Assembly (NCBI RefSeq): GCF_020509005.1
Contig: NC_063014.1
Span: forward strand, 3,348,001-3,412,000
Length of the DNA stretch: 64,000 nt
Direction: 5' to 3'
Source: Fulvia fulva
Lineage: Eukaryota; Ascomycota; Dothideomycetes; Mycosphaerellales; Mycosphaerellaceae
The translations under genes were made by a program, and so were the position numbers. The notes below the pieces were generated by a model that saw only the letters and a list, made by a program, of their open reading frames with translations, did no database searches and had not been told where the DNA came from. Shown here piece by piece: positions 21,274 to 33,610 of this stretch (positions within the stretch are counted from its first letter, which is position 1; each line of letters opens with the position of its first letter).

Positions 21274-21755
21274 TTTTAGGTCTTATAGATTAAAGTCGTA
21301 GTAGTTATTCCTCTATAATACTAAAAGGAAGAGTAGACTAGAGGCCGCCTCCGTATTACGTAGGAAGCTACAGCTCGCTATAGGTATATATTAGTCGTAA
21401 AAGAGCCTAGTAAGGCACTGTTAGACTTTGACTAACTTAGAGGGCTAGAAGAGAAGCCTATACTAATACCTTAGAAAGGTAGGCGAGCCTACTAGGAAGA
21501 GTTGCTCTTAGGACATCGCATTATCCTTACTTACTAACTGTTCCGTCTAAGAGAGCCGTAGTGTCTTAGAACACCCTCCCCTATAAGAGCTATAGACAGT
21601 GTCTTAGAAACACGATCCTTACGACCGACTTTCCTCGCTTTCTAGTAGATAGCTATTCTCTCTACTATTAACCTCGCGTTCGGTTCACCTCCTATCGATC
21701 CGATCGCGTACGAACGAATACCTTTCTTCTATAGGCGGCCATCCTGTCCTATATA

Positions 21756-24700
21756 TAAAAGTATAGAGGAAACTGGATATAGCACCCTTAGTAGGAGGAG
21801 AGTAGTACCTATCCTAACTAAGGACAACTAGAGGACAAAGTTCTTATTGATACAAGACTATCTTAAAGCTCAAGATGTGCTTTAGGTTGTAGATAGAAGC
21901 TATCTATTATTAAGCACACCCAGCTCCTCAACACTATCTAAGTCATCAGATCCCTCACCTGGACTTGAAGAGTCAAGATATAGTCTAGTTAGGAGGAAAG
22001 CAAATACAAAGGCAAGATATAAGATCTTCATCTGCCTTTTATAAGATAACCAAGATGAGGTGTTAGAGATGAGACAAGCTAGAGAGATCTAGCTCAAGAT
22101 AAGGGCAAAGTACAGCAAGGTTCATGCTATATATATAATAGCAGTTGTTTAAGAATTGATCAACTTCAGAATAAGAGATAGCATGACCATCAGATAGGCC
22201 TAGGTCCACCTTGGCAATCTTGTAAGAAGGATTGCTGAAGTTGACCTAGTAGAGGCTCACTGCAGAGAGCCTACAAGGAAGCTGAAGCATCTGCTTCAAG
22301 CCCTGCCTAAGGTGTATCTTGAGACCAAGAACACCATCCTGGCCTAGCCAGGACTGTTATATGAAGATTGTCTATAACTGCTTGTGTCACATAGATCTAG
22401 GCTAGAAGTTGCATCCAAGGAAACAGCAATGTTTGTAGGAAGAGGTTTCTAGGGCAAGATCACCTGCTATCTCTGTGATGGTGATCATGTGATCGAGGAT
22501 TGCCTACACCTCTCTAGAGCTAAGCATGCTGTTAGGAAGGACAAGCTCAACAGAGGAAACACCTCTGTTACAAAGAGACAATCATCACCACCAAAAAGGA
22601 GGTCCCTATCCCCAAGCCTGAGGGACATCCTAGTGGTGATGAAGGACCTTACAAGGAAGGTGTGTGACAGCCAGAAGAAAAAAGCCTCATCCACCAAGAA
22701 GCCTGCAAGAGCCCATGCAACCCAGGAAGACTCATCAGACCCTGAGACACCATCAGAGGATGATGAAGTTGATGAGGTTGCCCATTCAACTGTGGAAGCC
22801 AAAAGCAAGTACCCCTCCTTAGAGTGGTTGCTTGACTCTTGTGCTTCATCCTATATGACTGACAAGGATTCACTTTTCAGGACCCTGAAACCTCTTCAGA
22901 AGAGGAAGTGGATCAAGGTTGGGGGTGGCTACCTACATGCCACACATAAGGGGAGTGCAGTGATAGGTAGTCCTTCTAGGAAGCAGATTGTCTTGAAGAA
23001 TGTTTTGTTTATTCCTAGCCTTGGAGTTAGCCTTGTTTCTTGGAATCAGTTCAGCTAACAGTTTGTTGTCTAACCACCCAGTTTCACCCTCAAATCCCTT
23101 TCTGGAAAACCTGTTGTCCAGACAAAGCTGAGAGGGGGTGTTCTATTCATTCAAAGTGTTTCAGAGCAGCTTGAAGCTATGCCTCAAGCATATGCCTCTC
23201 TATAGGAGCATGACTTGGATCTGTCCAAGTTAGGTACACATTTTGAGTGTGAATTGGAACAGGCTATGACTGCCACTGAGTCCCAGGACCAGTGGGAGCT
23301 ATAGCATAGAAGATGTGCACACCTTGGCACGGGACTGCTAAGAAACCTGTATAGAGTCACTGACAAGAAAGATCCCATTCCTGTTCCTTCTGAACACCAG
23401 AACTGCAAGGTCTGCTCCCTTGTAAACATGAGGAAGTTCAAAGGACCTGCTACAGAGAGGAAAGGAGAGAGGCTGGCCCTCATCTCTATTGACATCTATA
23501 GGCCTTTTCAAGGGGCAGTCTCAAGACTTGGCTTCAAGTACTGGCTTAAGATTGTAGACAACTTCTCAAGGAAGAAGTGGGTAATCCCTTTGAAGGCTAG
23601 GAGTGATGCTCCTACAGCTCTAAAGGAATGGAAGGTTCAGGTAGAGAACAGCTCAAGGTGTTTTCTATCTGCAATCCGTAGCGATAGTGCAAGGAAAATT
23701 CTTTCCTTGCTAAAACAGTGGGAGAAGGAGTTCGGCATTCAGATGGACACAACTGATGCCTACAACTCACTTCAGAATGGACCTGTAGAAAGGTCAATCC
23801 AAGCCTCTGAGAATACAGTGAGAGCTATGCTTGAGGACTCAAATATGCCAGTTAAATTCTGGCTAGAGGCCCTTATTGCTCAAACTATGGTCAGAAACAG
23901 ACTTCCAAATGGACCAATGATAGATGGTACTACTCTTTCACCAGAAGAAGCCTTCACTGGCCAGGTACTATCAGTTGACCATTCAAGAGTCTAGGGATGT
24001 AAAGCAGTGGTCTATATAGACCCGAGATCCCAACCTCAAGGCTTGGGAAGTGACAAGCTCATGAATAGGGGTAAAGAAGTTGTCTTTGTTGGCTATATAG
24101 AGAACACCACAAAGCAATGGCTCTTCTAGGAGCCTGACATAAAAGCCATCAAAACACACGGGCAAGTTGACTGGTTTGAGAATGAGAAGGGGGGTGATAT
24201 AGATCTTGGCATCACCTTCACAAACTAGTCAAGCAGAGCCCTAAAGAGAAACCCCGTTGGAAGACCTCCTACTTAGGTCTCCAGTTCATCAATGCAGCCA
24301 CAGCAGCTCCAAGCAAAGCCTCTGTTTGTGCAACTTCCTCAACCTCCAAAAGACATTAGAGTGTACCAGAAGAGTGGAGTAGAGGGGACTCCAAGAAAAG
24401 AAAAGGAAGAGGAACTTGTTCAGGAGGATCAACCTCAACAGCCACCTCAGCTTGCAGGCAACAAGAGGTCAAGGGGGATGAAGATGATGGCTTTGCTGAG
24501 CATGAAGCCAAGCATCATAGGGCATTGATTGCTCAGATGTTTCATCTTGATCTAACTATGAGCTGGGTTGAGGAAATCCTGAATGATGTGGAGGGATATG
24601 CATTTGCTGCTGTTAGGCAGGCCATAGCCTACCAGCAGGAAGTGCCAATCCTAAAGTCCTATAAGGAGGCAGTGGGAGACCCCAATCGGGGACATATGTG

Positions 24701-26237
24701 GAAAGAGGCAATCCAGAAAGAACTTATTGCCTTAGGAAGCAACAACACCTTGGATCCAGTTGTACCACCAAGGGGTGCAAACCTGGTTACATCTTAGTAG
24801 GTTTTTGATGTGAAAAGAATGATCAGTGGAGCCATTGAAAAGTTCAAGGCAAGACTAGTTGCAAGAGGATCACAGAAATATGGTGTTGACTTTGAAGAGA
24901 CCTTTGCACCTACTGTTAGGCATAATACCCATAGGGTCTTCATGGCTGTAGTATGTGAGAGAGATCTTAAGATGTACCAGGTAGATGTGAACAATGCTTT
25001 CACCGAAAGCAGCCTTCTTGAAGACATCTACATAATCCTACCCCCAGGTGTTGAAATTCCACCAAATATGGTCTTCAAGGTCCTTAGAAGCCTATATAGA
25101 CTGAAGCAAGCAGCTAGAGATTAGAACAAGCTCTGTGTTGCCAAGCTAGAACAGATTAGATCCACCTAGTCCCAGGTGGATCCATGCCTACTCATCCACA
25201 GAGGAAGAGACCTCATGGTCCTCACCTATATGGATGACATCCCCATTGCAGCTCCAAAGCTGTCAGATGTTCAGTGGTTCAAGGCTGAATTTAGAAGAGT
25301 GTTCAAGATCAAAGATCTTGGGGAACCTGAGAAGATCCTTGGAATAAGGATCACAAGAAACAGGTCCCAAGGTACTGTAAAGCTTGATCAAAGACACTAC
25401 ATCTAAACTAACCTTGCCAAGATGGGCATCTCTCTAGAGAAGGCCACCCCCACACTCTCACCTATAGACAGCTATAAGGATCTGAGACCTTCAGCTACTA
25501 TAGATGAGAGGTGCAACAAACAGGAGTACCAGAGTTGCAATAGTACCTAGATGTGGCCAATGACAATGATAAGGCCAGACCTTGCTTTCCCCCTTATAAG
25601 AATCAGCTCATATGTTGCTGACCCTCCAAAGCAACATCTTAGAGCTTTGAAGAAACTCTCCAGGTATCTGAGATCATACCCGGACCTGGGCTTGATGTAC
25701 AGAAGAGGAGGAGGTATTCTCCAGGGATACTCAGATTCTGATTATGCTATAGACAAGGCAGACAGAGTCTCAATCCTTGGACATGTGTGGTTCCTTTGTG
25801 GATCACCTGTGTCCTGGATAAGTAGGAAGCAGAAGTCTGTTGCCACATCAACAATGGAGGCTGAGTTCATGGCTATGAATGCAGCAGCCGAGCAGTCACA
25901 GTTTCTTGCTGCATTCCTTAGAGAGATGAGGTGCCCTGACCTAGTTAGAGAGTGTTCATTCTAACCTAGGATCAAGGCAAGCAGTACTGTTGATGAGCTG
26001 AGACCCGTGAAGCTTATAGGTGACAACTAAGCAGCTTTGACCTTTGTCAAAGATGCCTATATCCATGACAGGTCAAAGCATATTGATGTGGCATACCACT
26101 ATGTCAGGAATCTCTAGTGGCAAAGGGAGATTGCAGTAGATTACTACTACATAAAGGACATAGTTGCTAATGGGCTGACTAAGCCCCTCAATGGCCAGCA
26201 GTTCCAAAACTTTATAAGGCAGCTCCAGCTTGTATAA
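21756..26237 (+). pseudogene. Copia-2 gag-pol (stops and frameshift)
   Basis: Copia order can be followed. There is a zinc knuckle CYLCDGDHVIEDC at 22464-22503 and a protease box WLLDSCASSYMTD near 22830. Integrase has a D in ALISIDIYRPF near 23490, SAIRSDSA near 23680 and GPVERSIQ near 23785. RT has YQVDVNNAFTE near 24990 and YMDDIP at 25210. RNase H has GYSDSDYAIDKA near 25735, and the end is KHIDVAYHYVRN-like near 26080. Stops of the Gln/Trp type are scattered, and a frame change lies near 24430-24460. The expected start has ATA where copia-1 has ATG. From 24348 to 25750 it appears identical to copia-1. Confidence 0.85.
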
Positions 26238-26271
26238 GGGATGGTTTGAGACTTTCTGACCTGAGTGGGAG

Positions 26272-26493
26272 TGTTGAGAATAGGCAGGTCATAGGGTTAA
26301 CATTAGGTGCTTAGGGGGATTAGTAATCAGGGCTTGCTAGTCAAGTCCTGAGTACAGCTGTCCCTCCTAAAACACCTACACTATTAACTAGCGATACTGT
26401 ACATAGATACACACTATCCCATTAGGTCCTTCTTTATTTATATAATCTGTAATTCCTATCTTCTACGGCTACGCAATCCGTACCTATTTAACA
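26272..26493 (+). repeat. Copia-2 3' LTR
   Basis: It begins TGTTGAGAATAGGCAGG and ends ATTTAACA, about 222 bp. It aligns with the 218-bp LTRs of copia-1 in the first ~150 bp; the last third differs more than RIP alone would give. Confidence 0.8.
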
Positions 26494-27717
26494 TATTATA
26501 TTATTCGTTACTATTAGTAAGGTCTTTCTCTATACTTGTCTATTCTTCCTAGGCTTATATATCTTAGGTTCCTAATCTACTTAGCTATAGCTAAGATTAG
26601 AACGACCCGACGATTTATATTTAACCTTACTCGTTTACCGCTCGGCTAAGGTCTCTCGGTCTCCTAGGCGGCGGGTATATTAGTACTAGGTCGTTTGTTC
26701 TCTTACGCTTACTTACCTCGAGCCCCTTATAGAGCCCTACTCCCTTCTCAGGTTGTTATTACTATAGGTATCTAGCCGGTATAGCGACCCTTATCTATCT
26801 CGCTCGTTCTTATACCGCGATTCTTACCGGGTATTAGTTTAAGTATACTAGGTACTTTTAGCTATAGTACGTATATCGAGTCTCCTCCCTTAGCTAGTCT
26901 TTCTCTAAGTAAGGGCCGGCGTATCGGGGGTACTTTTGGCTTTTTTCTCCGTACTTAGGGGCGATATACCCGTATTATTAGTAGTAGAAGCATTAGAGTA
27001 CTCTATAGCTACTCTAATAGATCTCTATATCTAGTTACTTATAGTTCTAGACTAGTCCCTTATCTAGGACTTAGTTCTTCTATTCCGCCGTCTCTACCTA
27101 GACTATTAGGGATAAGTACGTCTTCGTAGGTTCTACGGTCCTATAGAGCTATATCGCCTTTATAAGTCGTAGTCCTAGGGATATAGCTTAGTTTTGTGTG
27201 TAGAGCTAAGGGAGGTCTTCGACCTTAAATATTCTAGGTACTCCGTAGGCTATTAGTATATATTATTAGTAAGAGACCTTTGCCGATTTCGTAACCTTTA
27301 TTATCTATTTATTATAGGTCTCGAGCTTACGTTTATCGGATTCTTAAGTAGTAAAGAGTCTTAGGGCGCTAGTCGATTCTATCTTTACCCCTACGACCTC
27401 CTTCTAGCTAATCCTATCTACAATCTCCTTACTTATAAGAGCTACGATCTTCTATTACTCTATCGGGTCGGTAATATATAGTCGTACTACCGTACTTGCC
27501 TTCATCGGTTACGGATTCGTACCTATAGCGACTATTACCTATATAGTAGGCTTTTAGGCTACTTTTAGCGTAGCTTACTAGATTGTCTTTAGGATCTAGA
27601 AGGATAGCGCCTTTAGCGCGCCTAGTAGCTAGGCTATTATGTTCTTATATACCCGGCTTAGGTGTTCTTTATTACCTAGTATGTTTTTAGCTTTGTTATA
27701 TAGGGTTGTCTATACTA
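26494..27717 (-). pseudogene. LINE-D ORF1 (RIP-degraded)
   Basis: The minus strand reads TLYNKAKNILGNKEHLSRV, IIAQLLGALKALS, VVRLYITDP, ISKEIVDRI, RLFTT and SDKRKLETYNK, closely matching LINE-A ORF1 residues about 45-190. A degraded knuckle region follows near 26940-27000 (VLQCFYY, YGYIAPKYGEK). It resembles LINE-E ORF1 at 63100-64000. It is cut on the right by the Fot1-type element at a TA; the N-terminal part probably resumes at 38309. Many RIP stops are present. Bases 26494-26570 next to the copia LTR show no clear motif. Confidence 0.75.
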
Positions 27718-27719
27718 TA

Positions 27720-27800
27720 ATGTAAAGTACTAGTAAGCTAGGAATACTAGTAAGCTAGGAATACTAGTAAGCTAGGAATTTTGTCTAAGTACGACTAACT
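27720..27800 (+). repeat. Fot1-type left TIR with three 17-bp repeats
   Basis: 81 bp, inverted relative to 38243-38306. It contains three direct copies of ACTAGTAAGCTAGGAAT (17 bp); the right TIR has only two. The inner part GTACGACTAACT is shared by both ends. Confidence 0.8.
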
Positions 27801-27879
27801 TCTTAATTATTGTACTATATCTTAATAATATAATATATAATCGTCTAATAAAGGAGATAGAATTGCTCTTACCCTCTCT

Positions 27880-30770
27880 ACCTATCGTTAAAGCTAATTT
27901 CCGAGTCTCCTACGTGTAGTTATAGTATATTACGTATCTTATTTGACGCTAACTAGCCGGTACTACGGAATCACTCCTCGCGTCGATACTCGCCCTATCT
28001 AGTATAAACTTACGTTAACCGAAGAATAGACAATTATTCGATATATCCTCGACCTCGATTCGCGAGGATTCGCGCCTACCCTTAGCGAGGTAGTAGATAT
28101 AGCGGACAAGCTACTCGGTAAACGCGACGCGGATCCGGTAGGTAAGAACTAGGTAGAGAGATTCGTTTTACGCTCTACCGAGCTTAAAACGGCCTTTAAC
28201 CGAGAGAAGAACCGTTAGAGAATACTCTAGAAGGATCTAGAAGTTATAAGCGCCTAGTTTAAGCTTATATAAGAGACGATTACTAAGTATAGCGTATATA
28301 ACGAGGATATCTATAACTTCGATAAGACGGGCTTTTAAATAGGCGTAATTAGCTCTATAAAAGTCGTTACTAGCTTAGAACGACGCTCTCGCCCTATAGC
28401 TACTTAGCCTAGTAATAGAGAGTAGGTTATAGTTATTTAGAGTATCTATACCGCTAGCTACTCGACCCCGCTCTTTATTATCTATAAAGAGCGCGTCTAT
28501 TAGACAGGTACGGATTAATAGTAGCGGAGTAGAGTAAGAAATCAATCATTAACTAACTAATAGCACGAGTATATAGCAATATATTAGGAACCTATATATT
28601 GATTATATTAGATGTCTATCTAAGCTAAAGGGGAGAGAAGGTATCTCCCTATAAGCTAAGTTATTATAGATGCCTTAGGCTACTAGATCACTTCCTAATT
28701 ATTAACTCTTGCCCTAGAAAAGTACAATCTGATATACTTTACGCGCCGGCTACGGTTCTATAATATATAAGCCTCTATCTAGATATAGGGGGATATAACT
28801 AACCCGATAAATCAGCTTAGGATCCTTGGACTATAGGTAGACCCGGCGCTACGGTAGAGGAAGTACGTATAGGCAATATTACGGAAAGCTAAACAGAATA
28901 TAGTATTATACTAGAGGCTTACTACGTCTATATAGGGGGCGGACTTTCGATAGTCACGACTTCTATATACGGCTATTATACGGCTAGTCCTTACCTATAG
29001 TAGCTAAGTATAGTCCTTAGGCGAGAGGGCCTACCTATTAAAGGGACTCGTCGCGCCGTTAGCGAAGATCTTAAACTAATACCTAAGGAAGGTCACCGGG
29101 GTATATAAGTCGATACTAATAAGGATACTTAAGTACGAGACTACTATACCGCCGATCGACCTATATATCTAGGGACTACGGACCTCCTACTTAGGCAAGT
29201 CGGCATAGTACCTAGTATAGAAGGTCATCGCTAGTATAGTCGTAAGGGCCCGCGAATTAGTACTAGCGTATAAGGGCATTCGACCCGGAAACAAGCCGAA
29301 CTACCGGGTAAGGGACGAATAGCTAGTAATATAATAGGAAGGTAAGAAATCGTTTATAGAGTAACTATAGAAAGAGAGGTAGAACAACTAGGGTGTAGGG
29401 TATAGTAGACGCCCTTAGCTAGCGGGACAACCTAAGGAATAGTTAGCTACGAAATCCGCGGTTAAGCACCCCCCGAAGCTTATCTACTACCGCCTTACGA
29501 GGGTATAGAGTAGTATAGTAACCCAACTACGAAGCAAACACATCGGCCTCTAGGGGTACCTATTATAGAGGAAGGTTCTAGGATACACGAATACTAGCTA
29601 CCCCTACGGCTATCGCTCCTAGAACGTACGGCACGCACTCCTCGTCTGTCCGAGGTAGTCGCTAGGAAGGGGGGAGTGGATAGCAAAGGCGAGGAACCGG
29701 ACGATTAGGGCACTTCTTAATAACGTTAGAGACCTACGGCGTATTACGAACTAGATACTAGAGAAGGGCTTACTAGAATAGTACCGCCTAGTAGGAGTAG
29801 TATAGGAAGAGATAATACGGCGTAGCGCGACGAGACCGGCTAGGAGCGGGGGCTAACGGGGTAGTGATATAGACTACGTACGTTTAGAGGGAAAGCTAAT
29901 CTAGATAAGGAGAAGTCGGGGGCGGGAAGGGTTCTTACCTATTCGGGTTTCCCTTTGTATATAACAATAGATATATACCTATATAGGCCGAATAGGGTCC
30001 TAGAATAGGGGAATAACAAATCTAATCTAATCTAATTATTAACTCCCTTTAAGATGCTATTTCTTAATAGTATCTATATTTTAGTATAGTATAAAGAGGT
30101 AGATATACCGTGGAATTAGAAGCTTACGGTCTTCGAGAATAGGTAGATAAGAAACGTACTTAGCCTCGAGTAGTTAAAGCACTTTAACGCGTATATAGAG
30201 GCGCGTTCTATAGGCAGCTATAGGTTACTTATTTTAGACGGTAATAAGAGCTATTTAAACTAGGGGTTTAAGGACTACTATCTAGACTATAAGATCCTTA
30301 CGCTCTATATACCGGCGTATTCGTCGTATATCCTATAGCCTCTTAACGTAGTTTGTTTTACGCCGTTAAAGCTAAAGTACTTATAACGCTCACGGGACTT
30401 AGCGCGTTAGCGCGTCTTCTATACTAATAAAGAAACCTTCTTTCCGGCGTTTAAAGACGCGTTTTTCGACGTATTTACCGCGTTAAACTATAAGAAGGCC
30501 TTTAAGGCTATAGGGTTAGTTCCTATTAACGCGTAAGTAGTACTTAACCGCCTTAATATACGCCTATAAACCCCGCTAGGACTACCCCGCCTTAGACGAC
30601 ATTATAGTAGTCTTAAACTCCGAGTAATTCGAAGGAGTTTATATCGTAATCTAAGCTTATATACGACGCTATACTAAGCAACTCCAAAATAGCTTATAAT
30701 AGCTTCTCTTAGCTTATAAAAGGCGGCGAAGTAATACTATAAGAGAATGTGCTTCTTAGAGCTCGTAATT
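27880..30770 (+). pseudogene. pogo/Fot1-like transposase (RIP-degraded, interrupted)
   Basis: The transposase cuts and pastes the element. A CENP-B/Tc5-type DNA-binding segment is readable near 28015-28220 (LDLDSRGFAPTLSEVVDIAD, GKNWVERFV). The DDE region begins with IYNFDKTGF near 28310 (usually FDETGF). After the LINE-B insertion it continues with PWNQKLTVFENR near 30110, LLILDGNKSYLN near 30226 and LQPLNVVCFTPLK near 30335, where the third catalytic Asp is Asn. Stops are of Gln/Trp type. Roughly 260 bp around 28505-28694 plus 30046-30105 does not match the expected transposase and may be a further small insertion. The start codon is not resolved. Confidence 0.78.
28695..30045 (+). mobile_element. 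5'-truncated LINE-B fragment with TSD
   Basis: A 14-bp duplication CTAATTATTAACTC occurs at 28695-28708 and 30032-30045. Between them is the last ~1.3 kb of LINE-B, beginning at CCTAGAAAAGTACAATCTG (equivalent to about 18730 in copy I), ending with the LINE-B 3' UTR and a TCTAA repeat tail. The ORF2 part carries RIP stops. 5' truncation is typical of LINE insertions. Confidence 0.88.
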
Positions 30771-30896
30771 CTAAGCTTAAATAATAAGTTAAGACTCTTA
30801 TAAAGCGCCGATCTTATAAACAAAAGCGTCCCTAGTACGGCGGGGTCTTAGAGTATAGAGTTAGCTCGTTATAGGTAGTTATCGAGTCGTTAAAGG

Positions 30897-31086
30897 TGTT
30901 ACGGCCGCTCCGTAAGTAAAGGATTCGAATCTGATCACGTGACCCGGATGACTAAGCTCGGCCTAATGCCGACGCCCGACACCTCGGCCTTTAAGTATAG
31001 GCCTCGTTCTTAGACTCTCTTCTCTCTTTAGCTATCGACTTCGTTAATACTATACCCTTATACTCTCGTACTATAGTCTCGTAATA
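30897..31086 (+). repeat. Gypsy-2 5' LTR
   Basis: It starts TGTTACGGCCGCTCCG and ends GTAATA (a probable TAACA end changed by RIP). 190 bp; it matches the 3' LTR apart from transitions and a 15-bp length difference. Confidence 0.85.
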
Positions 31087-33590
31087 CTTCGATAGCTTAT
31101 ATTAAGGACGCTACTATATTTAGCGCCGCTTAAGACTCTAGAAATCGCGACATTACGACTACTCGAAATCCCCGACTTATACTAGCGCAAAAGTAGCGTA
31201 GTGCTCTCTCTTTCTCCCTAGATTAAGACGCTAAGAAGGCGTATTACTATATTATAGCTAGGCTATAGGGTACCGGTTACCCTAGCGGCGGCGGCGGTAC
31301 GAATACTTAACGTATCGAGCGCCGCGCGCGACGAACTCGAAACTTAGAACTTTTTACGCGATCTAATTAGTATACCTAGTCCGACGATACCGTCCTACTA
31401 GATCCCTTTACTTAGTACGCTAATAAGGAACGCGCGGTTCTCGATAGGCTCCTAGAAGAGGAGGAAGGAGACGATACCTAACCCGAAATTATAGACACTT
31501 TTTACCTCGTAGTATTGCTCTACGAGGGCGATATTATAAACTACCTCGAAAAGAATAGGTCAATCGACAATACTCGTAAGGACTTTACTATTAACTATAT
31601 AGACGACTACGGTCGTACCGGGATATACCGTATCCTATATAACTACGGTCACTTAACGCGACTTAGTTTTACGACTACGTCTAGAACTAACTAGAGGTAA
31701 TTGCCTACGCCCTTCGTAAACTCGAGGCTAATTACCGCTAAGCTATCCTAGATAGGGCGGCGCTATATTAAGCTAACGAGCTAAATAAGAAGAAGTTCGA
31801 GGAAGTATATACCGAACTATAATATACGGAAAAGTATAAGTAGAAATATAAGTAGGACCTATAATAAGCTAATAAGGACCTTATAAAGGCTAACTAGGAC
31901 GTTACTAAGTATAGAAAGTAGGCTAATAACTAGTATAGCTCTACTAAGAGAGCCGAAAAGGAGGTCGATATATTTAAAGTTAAAGTCGCTAAACTAGAAA
32001 TACTCGTACCGGACGACTCCGCCCCTACGGCTACCGACGTAGTAGGGCTATAGTAGACTATCGCTACGCTTAAACAGGATCTCGAGGAAGCTAAGCGTAG
32101 CCGTACTACCGAGAAACCTAAGGAGCGTAGCGCCCGCTCCCTCTCCGAGTCACGACGTCGACGCGGCGATAAACTAGCTAAATAGTACGCCGAATAACCC
32201 GCTACGAAGCCTACGCGGAAGTAACGTAAGGAGAGATTCGCTAATAACTCCTCCGACCCCGATTCCTCCGACTCGTCCTTAGACTCTAATTCCGATTTCG
32301 AAGAGCGTCCGCGCCGTAAGAGTAAGGGTAAGGACAAGAGATCGAGAAAGAGATAAGAGACCGTTATTGTCGACGACGACGACGACTTCGAGATTATAGA
32401 CAGTAGCGTAGATATCGTACGCTATAACCGAACTATAGTAGAAGACTTTAAGACGAGTTCCTATGTCGAAGCACCTAAGCCCAAATTCTTAGGAGAGAAT
32501 ATAGGTAGTAAAGACTCGCCGATACTTAATTAGTAGACTACTTAACTCGGTAATAAGCTTGTCGCTTCTATCTTTAAGGACGTGCTATCCGCCCTACGTT
32601 TCGTATAAGAAACTACTATAGGGTTAGTATACTCTATACTCCGTAACTATATTCCCTAGAAGATCGTCTTCTCTAAGGTTCCCTCCGCGAGCCGGCTATT
32701 TAAGAGCGTAAAGAAATGCCCACGTTTCCTAGATAAGAACTTCGGCGACTATAATCCCGAGGGCACCGCGCGTAATAATATAGACGTACTTAAGATAGTA
32801 GAGAATAATAAGTTCTCCGAGTTCTATACTAAGTTCTAACGTGAGCGCGCCTAGCTCCTATAAGGCGCGAGCCGTAAGTCCGATATTATCGAGCTTAAGA
32901 AGAAGCTAAGCTTTAAGTACTATAATCGACTAGTCGTACTACCTAACGCGAAGTCGGTTAAGGAGCTTACTCGGTAATACTACCGCCTAGAGAGCGAGCT
33001 AGCTTAACTTGAACACGACCTACTACGTACTAAGAGCGACGAGAGGAAGGACAAGAAGACGACTATACCTAAGGGTAATAGTACGGTATCGGTACCTCCT
33101 ATAGTAGGGTAGATTATACTACCGACACTCCGTTTAGATAACGGTATACCTCTCGGCCGCTCTCCTTATACTAATTAGCCGCTCTTTCCGTAGAAGGACC
33201 GCCCTAATTAGTATAAGAACCTTATATAACTTACTTAAGATTAGCGTACTTAGATTATCGCTAGCGGTAGCTACCTACGCTACCGGGGTACCGGCTACGT
33301 CTTAGGCGCCGCCGGCTACCTACTTAACCTATACGAGCGTCCTAAGAAGAAGGCTAATAATAACGGCCTTACGGTCACTAAAGTACCGGCGAGAAATGCC
33401 TAAGCTATTATTTAAGCGTAATAGATAATAGTCCGCCTTAGGAAGTCTTATACCCTTACGAACCTTATAAATATATCCGTACTATATAGGCGTTTTCCTT
33501 ATAAGCCCGAGCGAGCACGCCCTCTTCTATAGAAGTAGATAAAGGACCCGAAGTCTCGTATTACTTTGTAGTAGAGGGTAGGGCAAATAG
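31087..33590 (+). pseudogene. Gypsy-2 gag (RIP-degraded)
   Basis: With stops read through, this gives a long charged, coiled-coil-like protein. There are Glu/Lys/Asp-rich stretches around 31740-32000 and an acidic Asp run near 32370-32388. Gag-like sequence follows at 32500-33060. No zinc knuckle is clearly readable. The position between the 5' LTR and pol supports Gag. There is no usable start or frame. Confidence 0.6.
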
Positions 33591-33610
33591 AATATATATA
33601 TATATATATA
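33591..33610 (+). repeat. (TA)n microsatellite
   Basis: About ten TA units between Gypsy-2 gag and pol. It probably arose by RIP of a CA/TG-containing repeat rather than as an independent feature. Confidence 0.6.

Larger units (their letters stand above)
21155..26493 (+). mobile_element. Copia-2 (Ty1/copia) with truncated 5' LTR
   Basis: A copia element related to copia-1. The 5' LTR keeps only its last ~100 bp; the 3' LTR (26272-26493) is complete. No matching TSD is found because the left edge is lost. LINE-C ORF1 lies to the left and LINE-D ORF1 to the right, so the 5' truncation probably came with a deletion or recombination. Mutation is moderate: the 5' half is RIP-hit, while CpA survives in much of the gag-pol. 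Confidence 0.82.

Noticed and set aside
31930..32337. Minus-strand 135-codon open frame in Gypsy-2 gag
   Set aside because: Ser/Leu-rich antisense of a charged Gag region; RIP depletes stops on the opposite strand.
33591..33610. (TA)n tract as an origin or regulatory element
   Set aside because: Lies between RIP-mutated gag and pol; simple repeat decay explains it.
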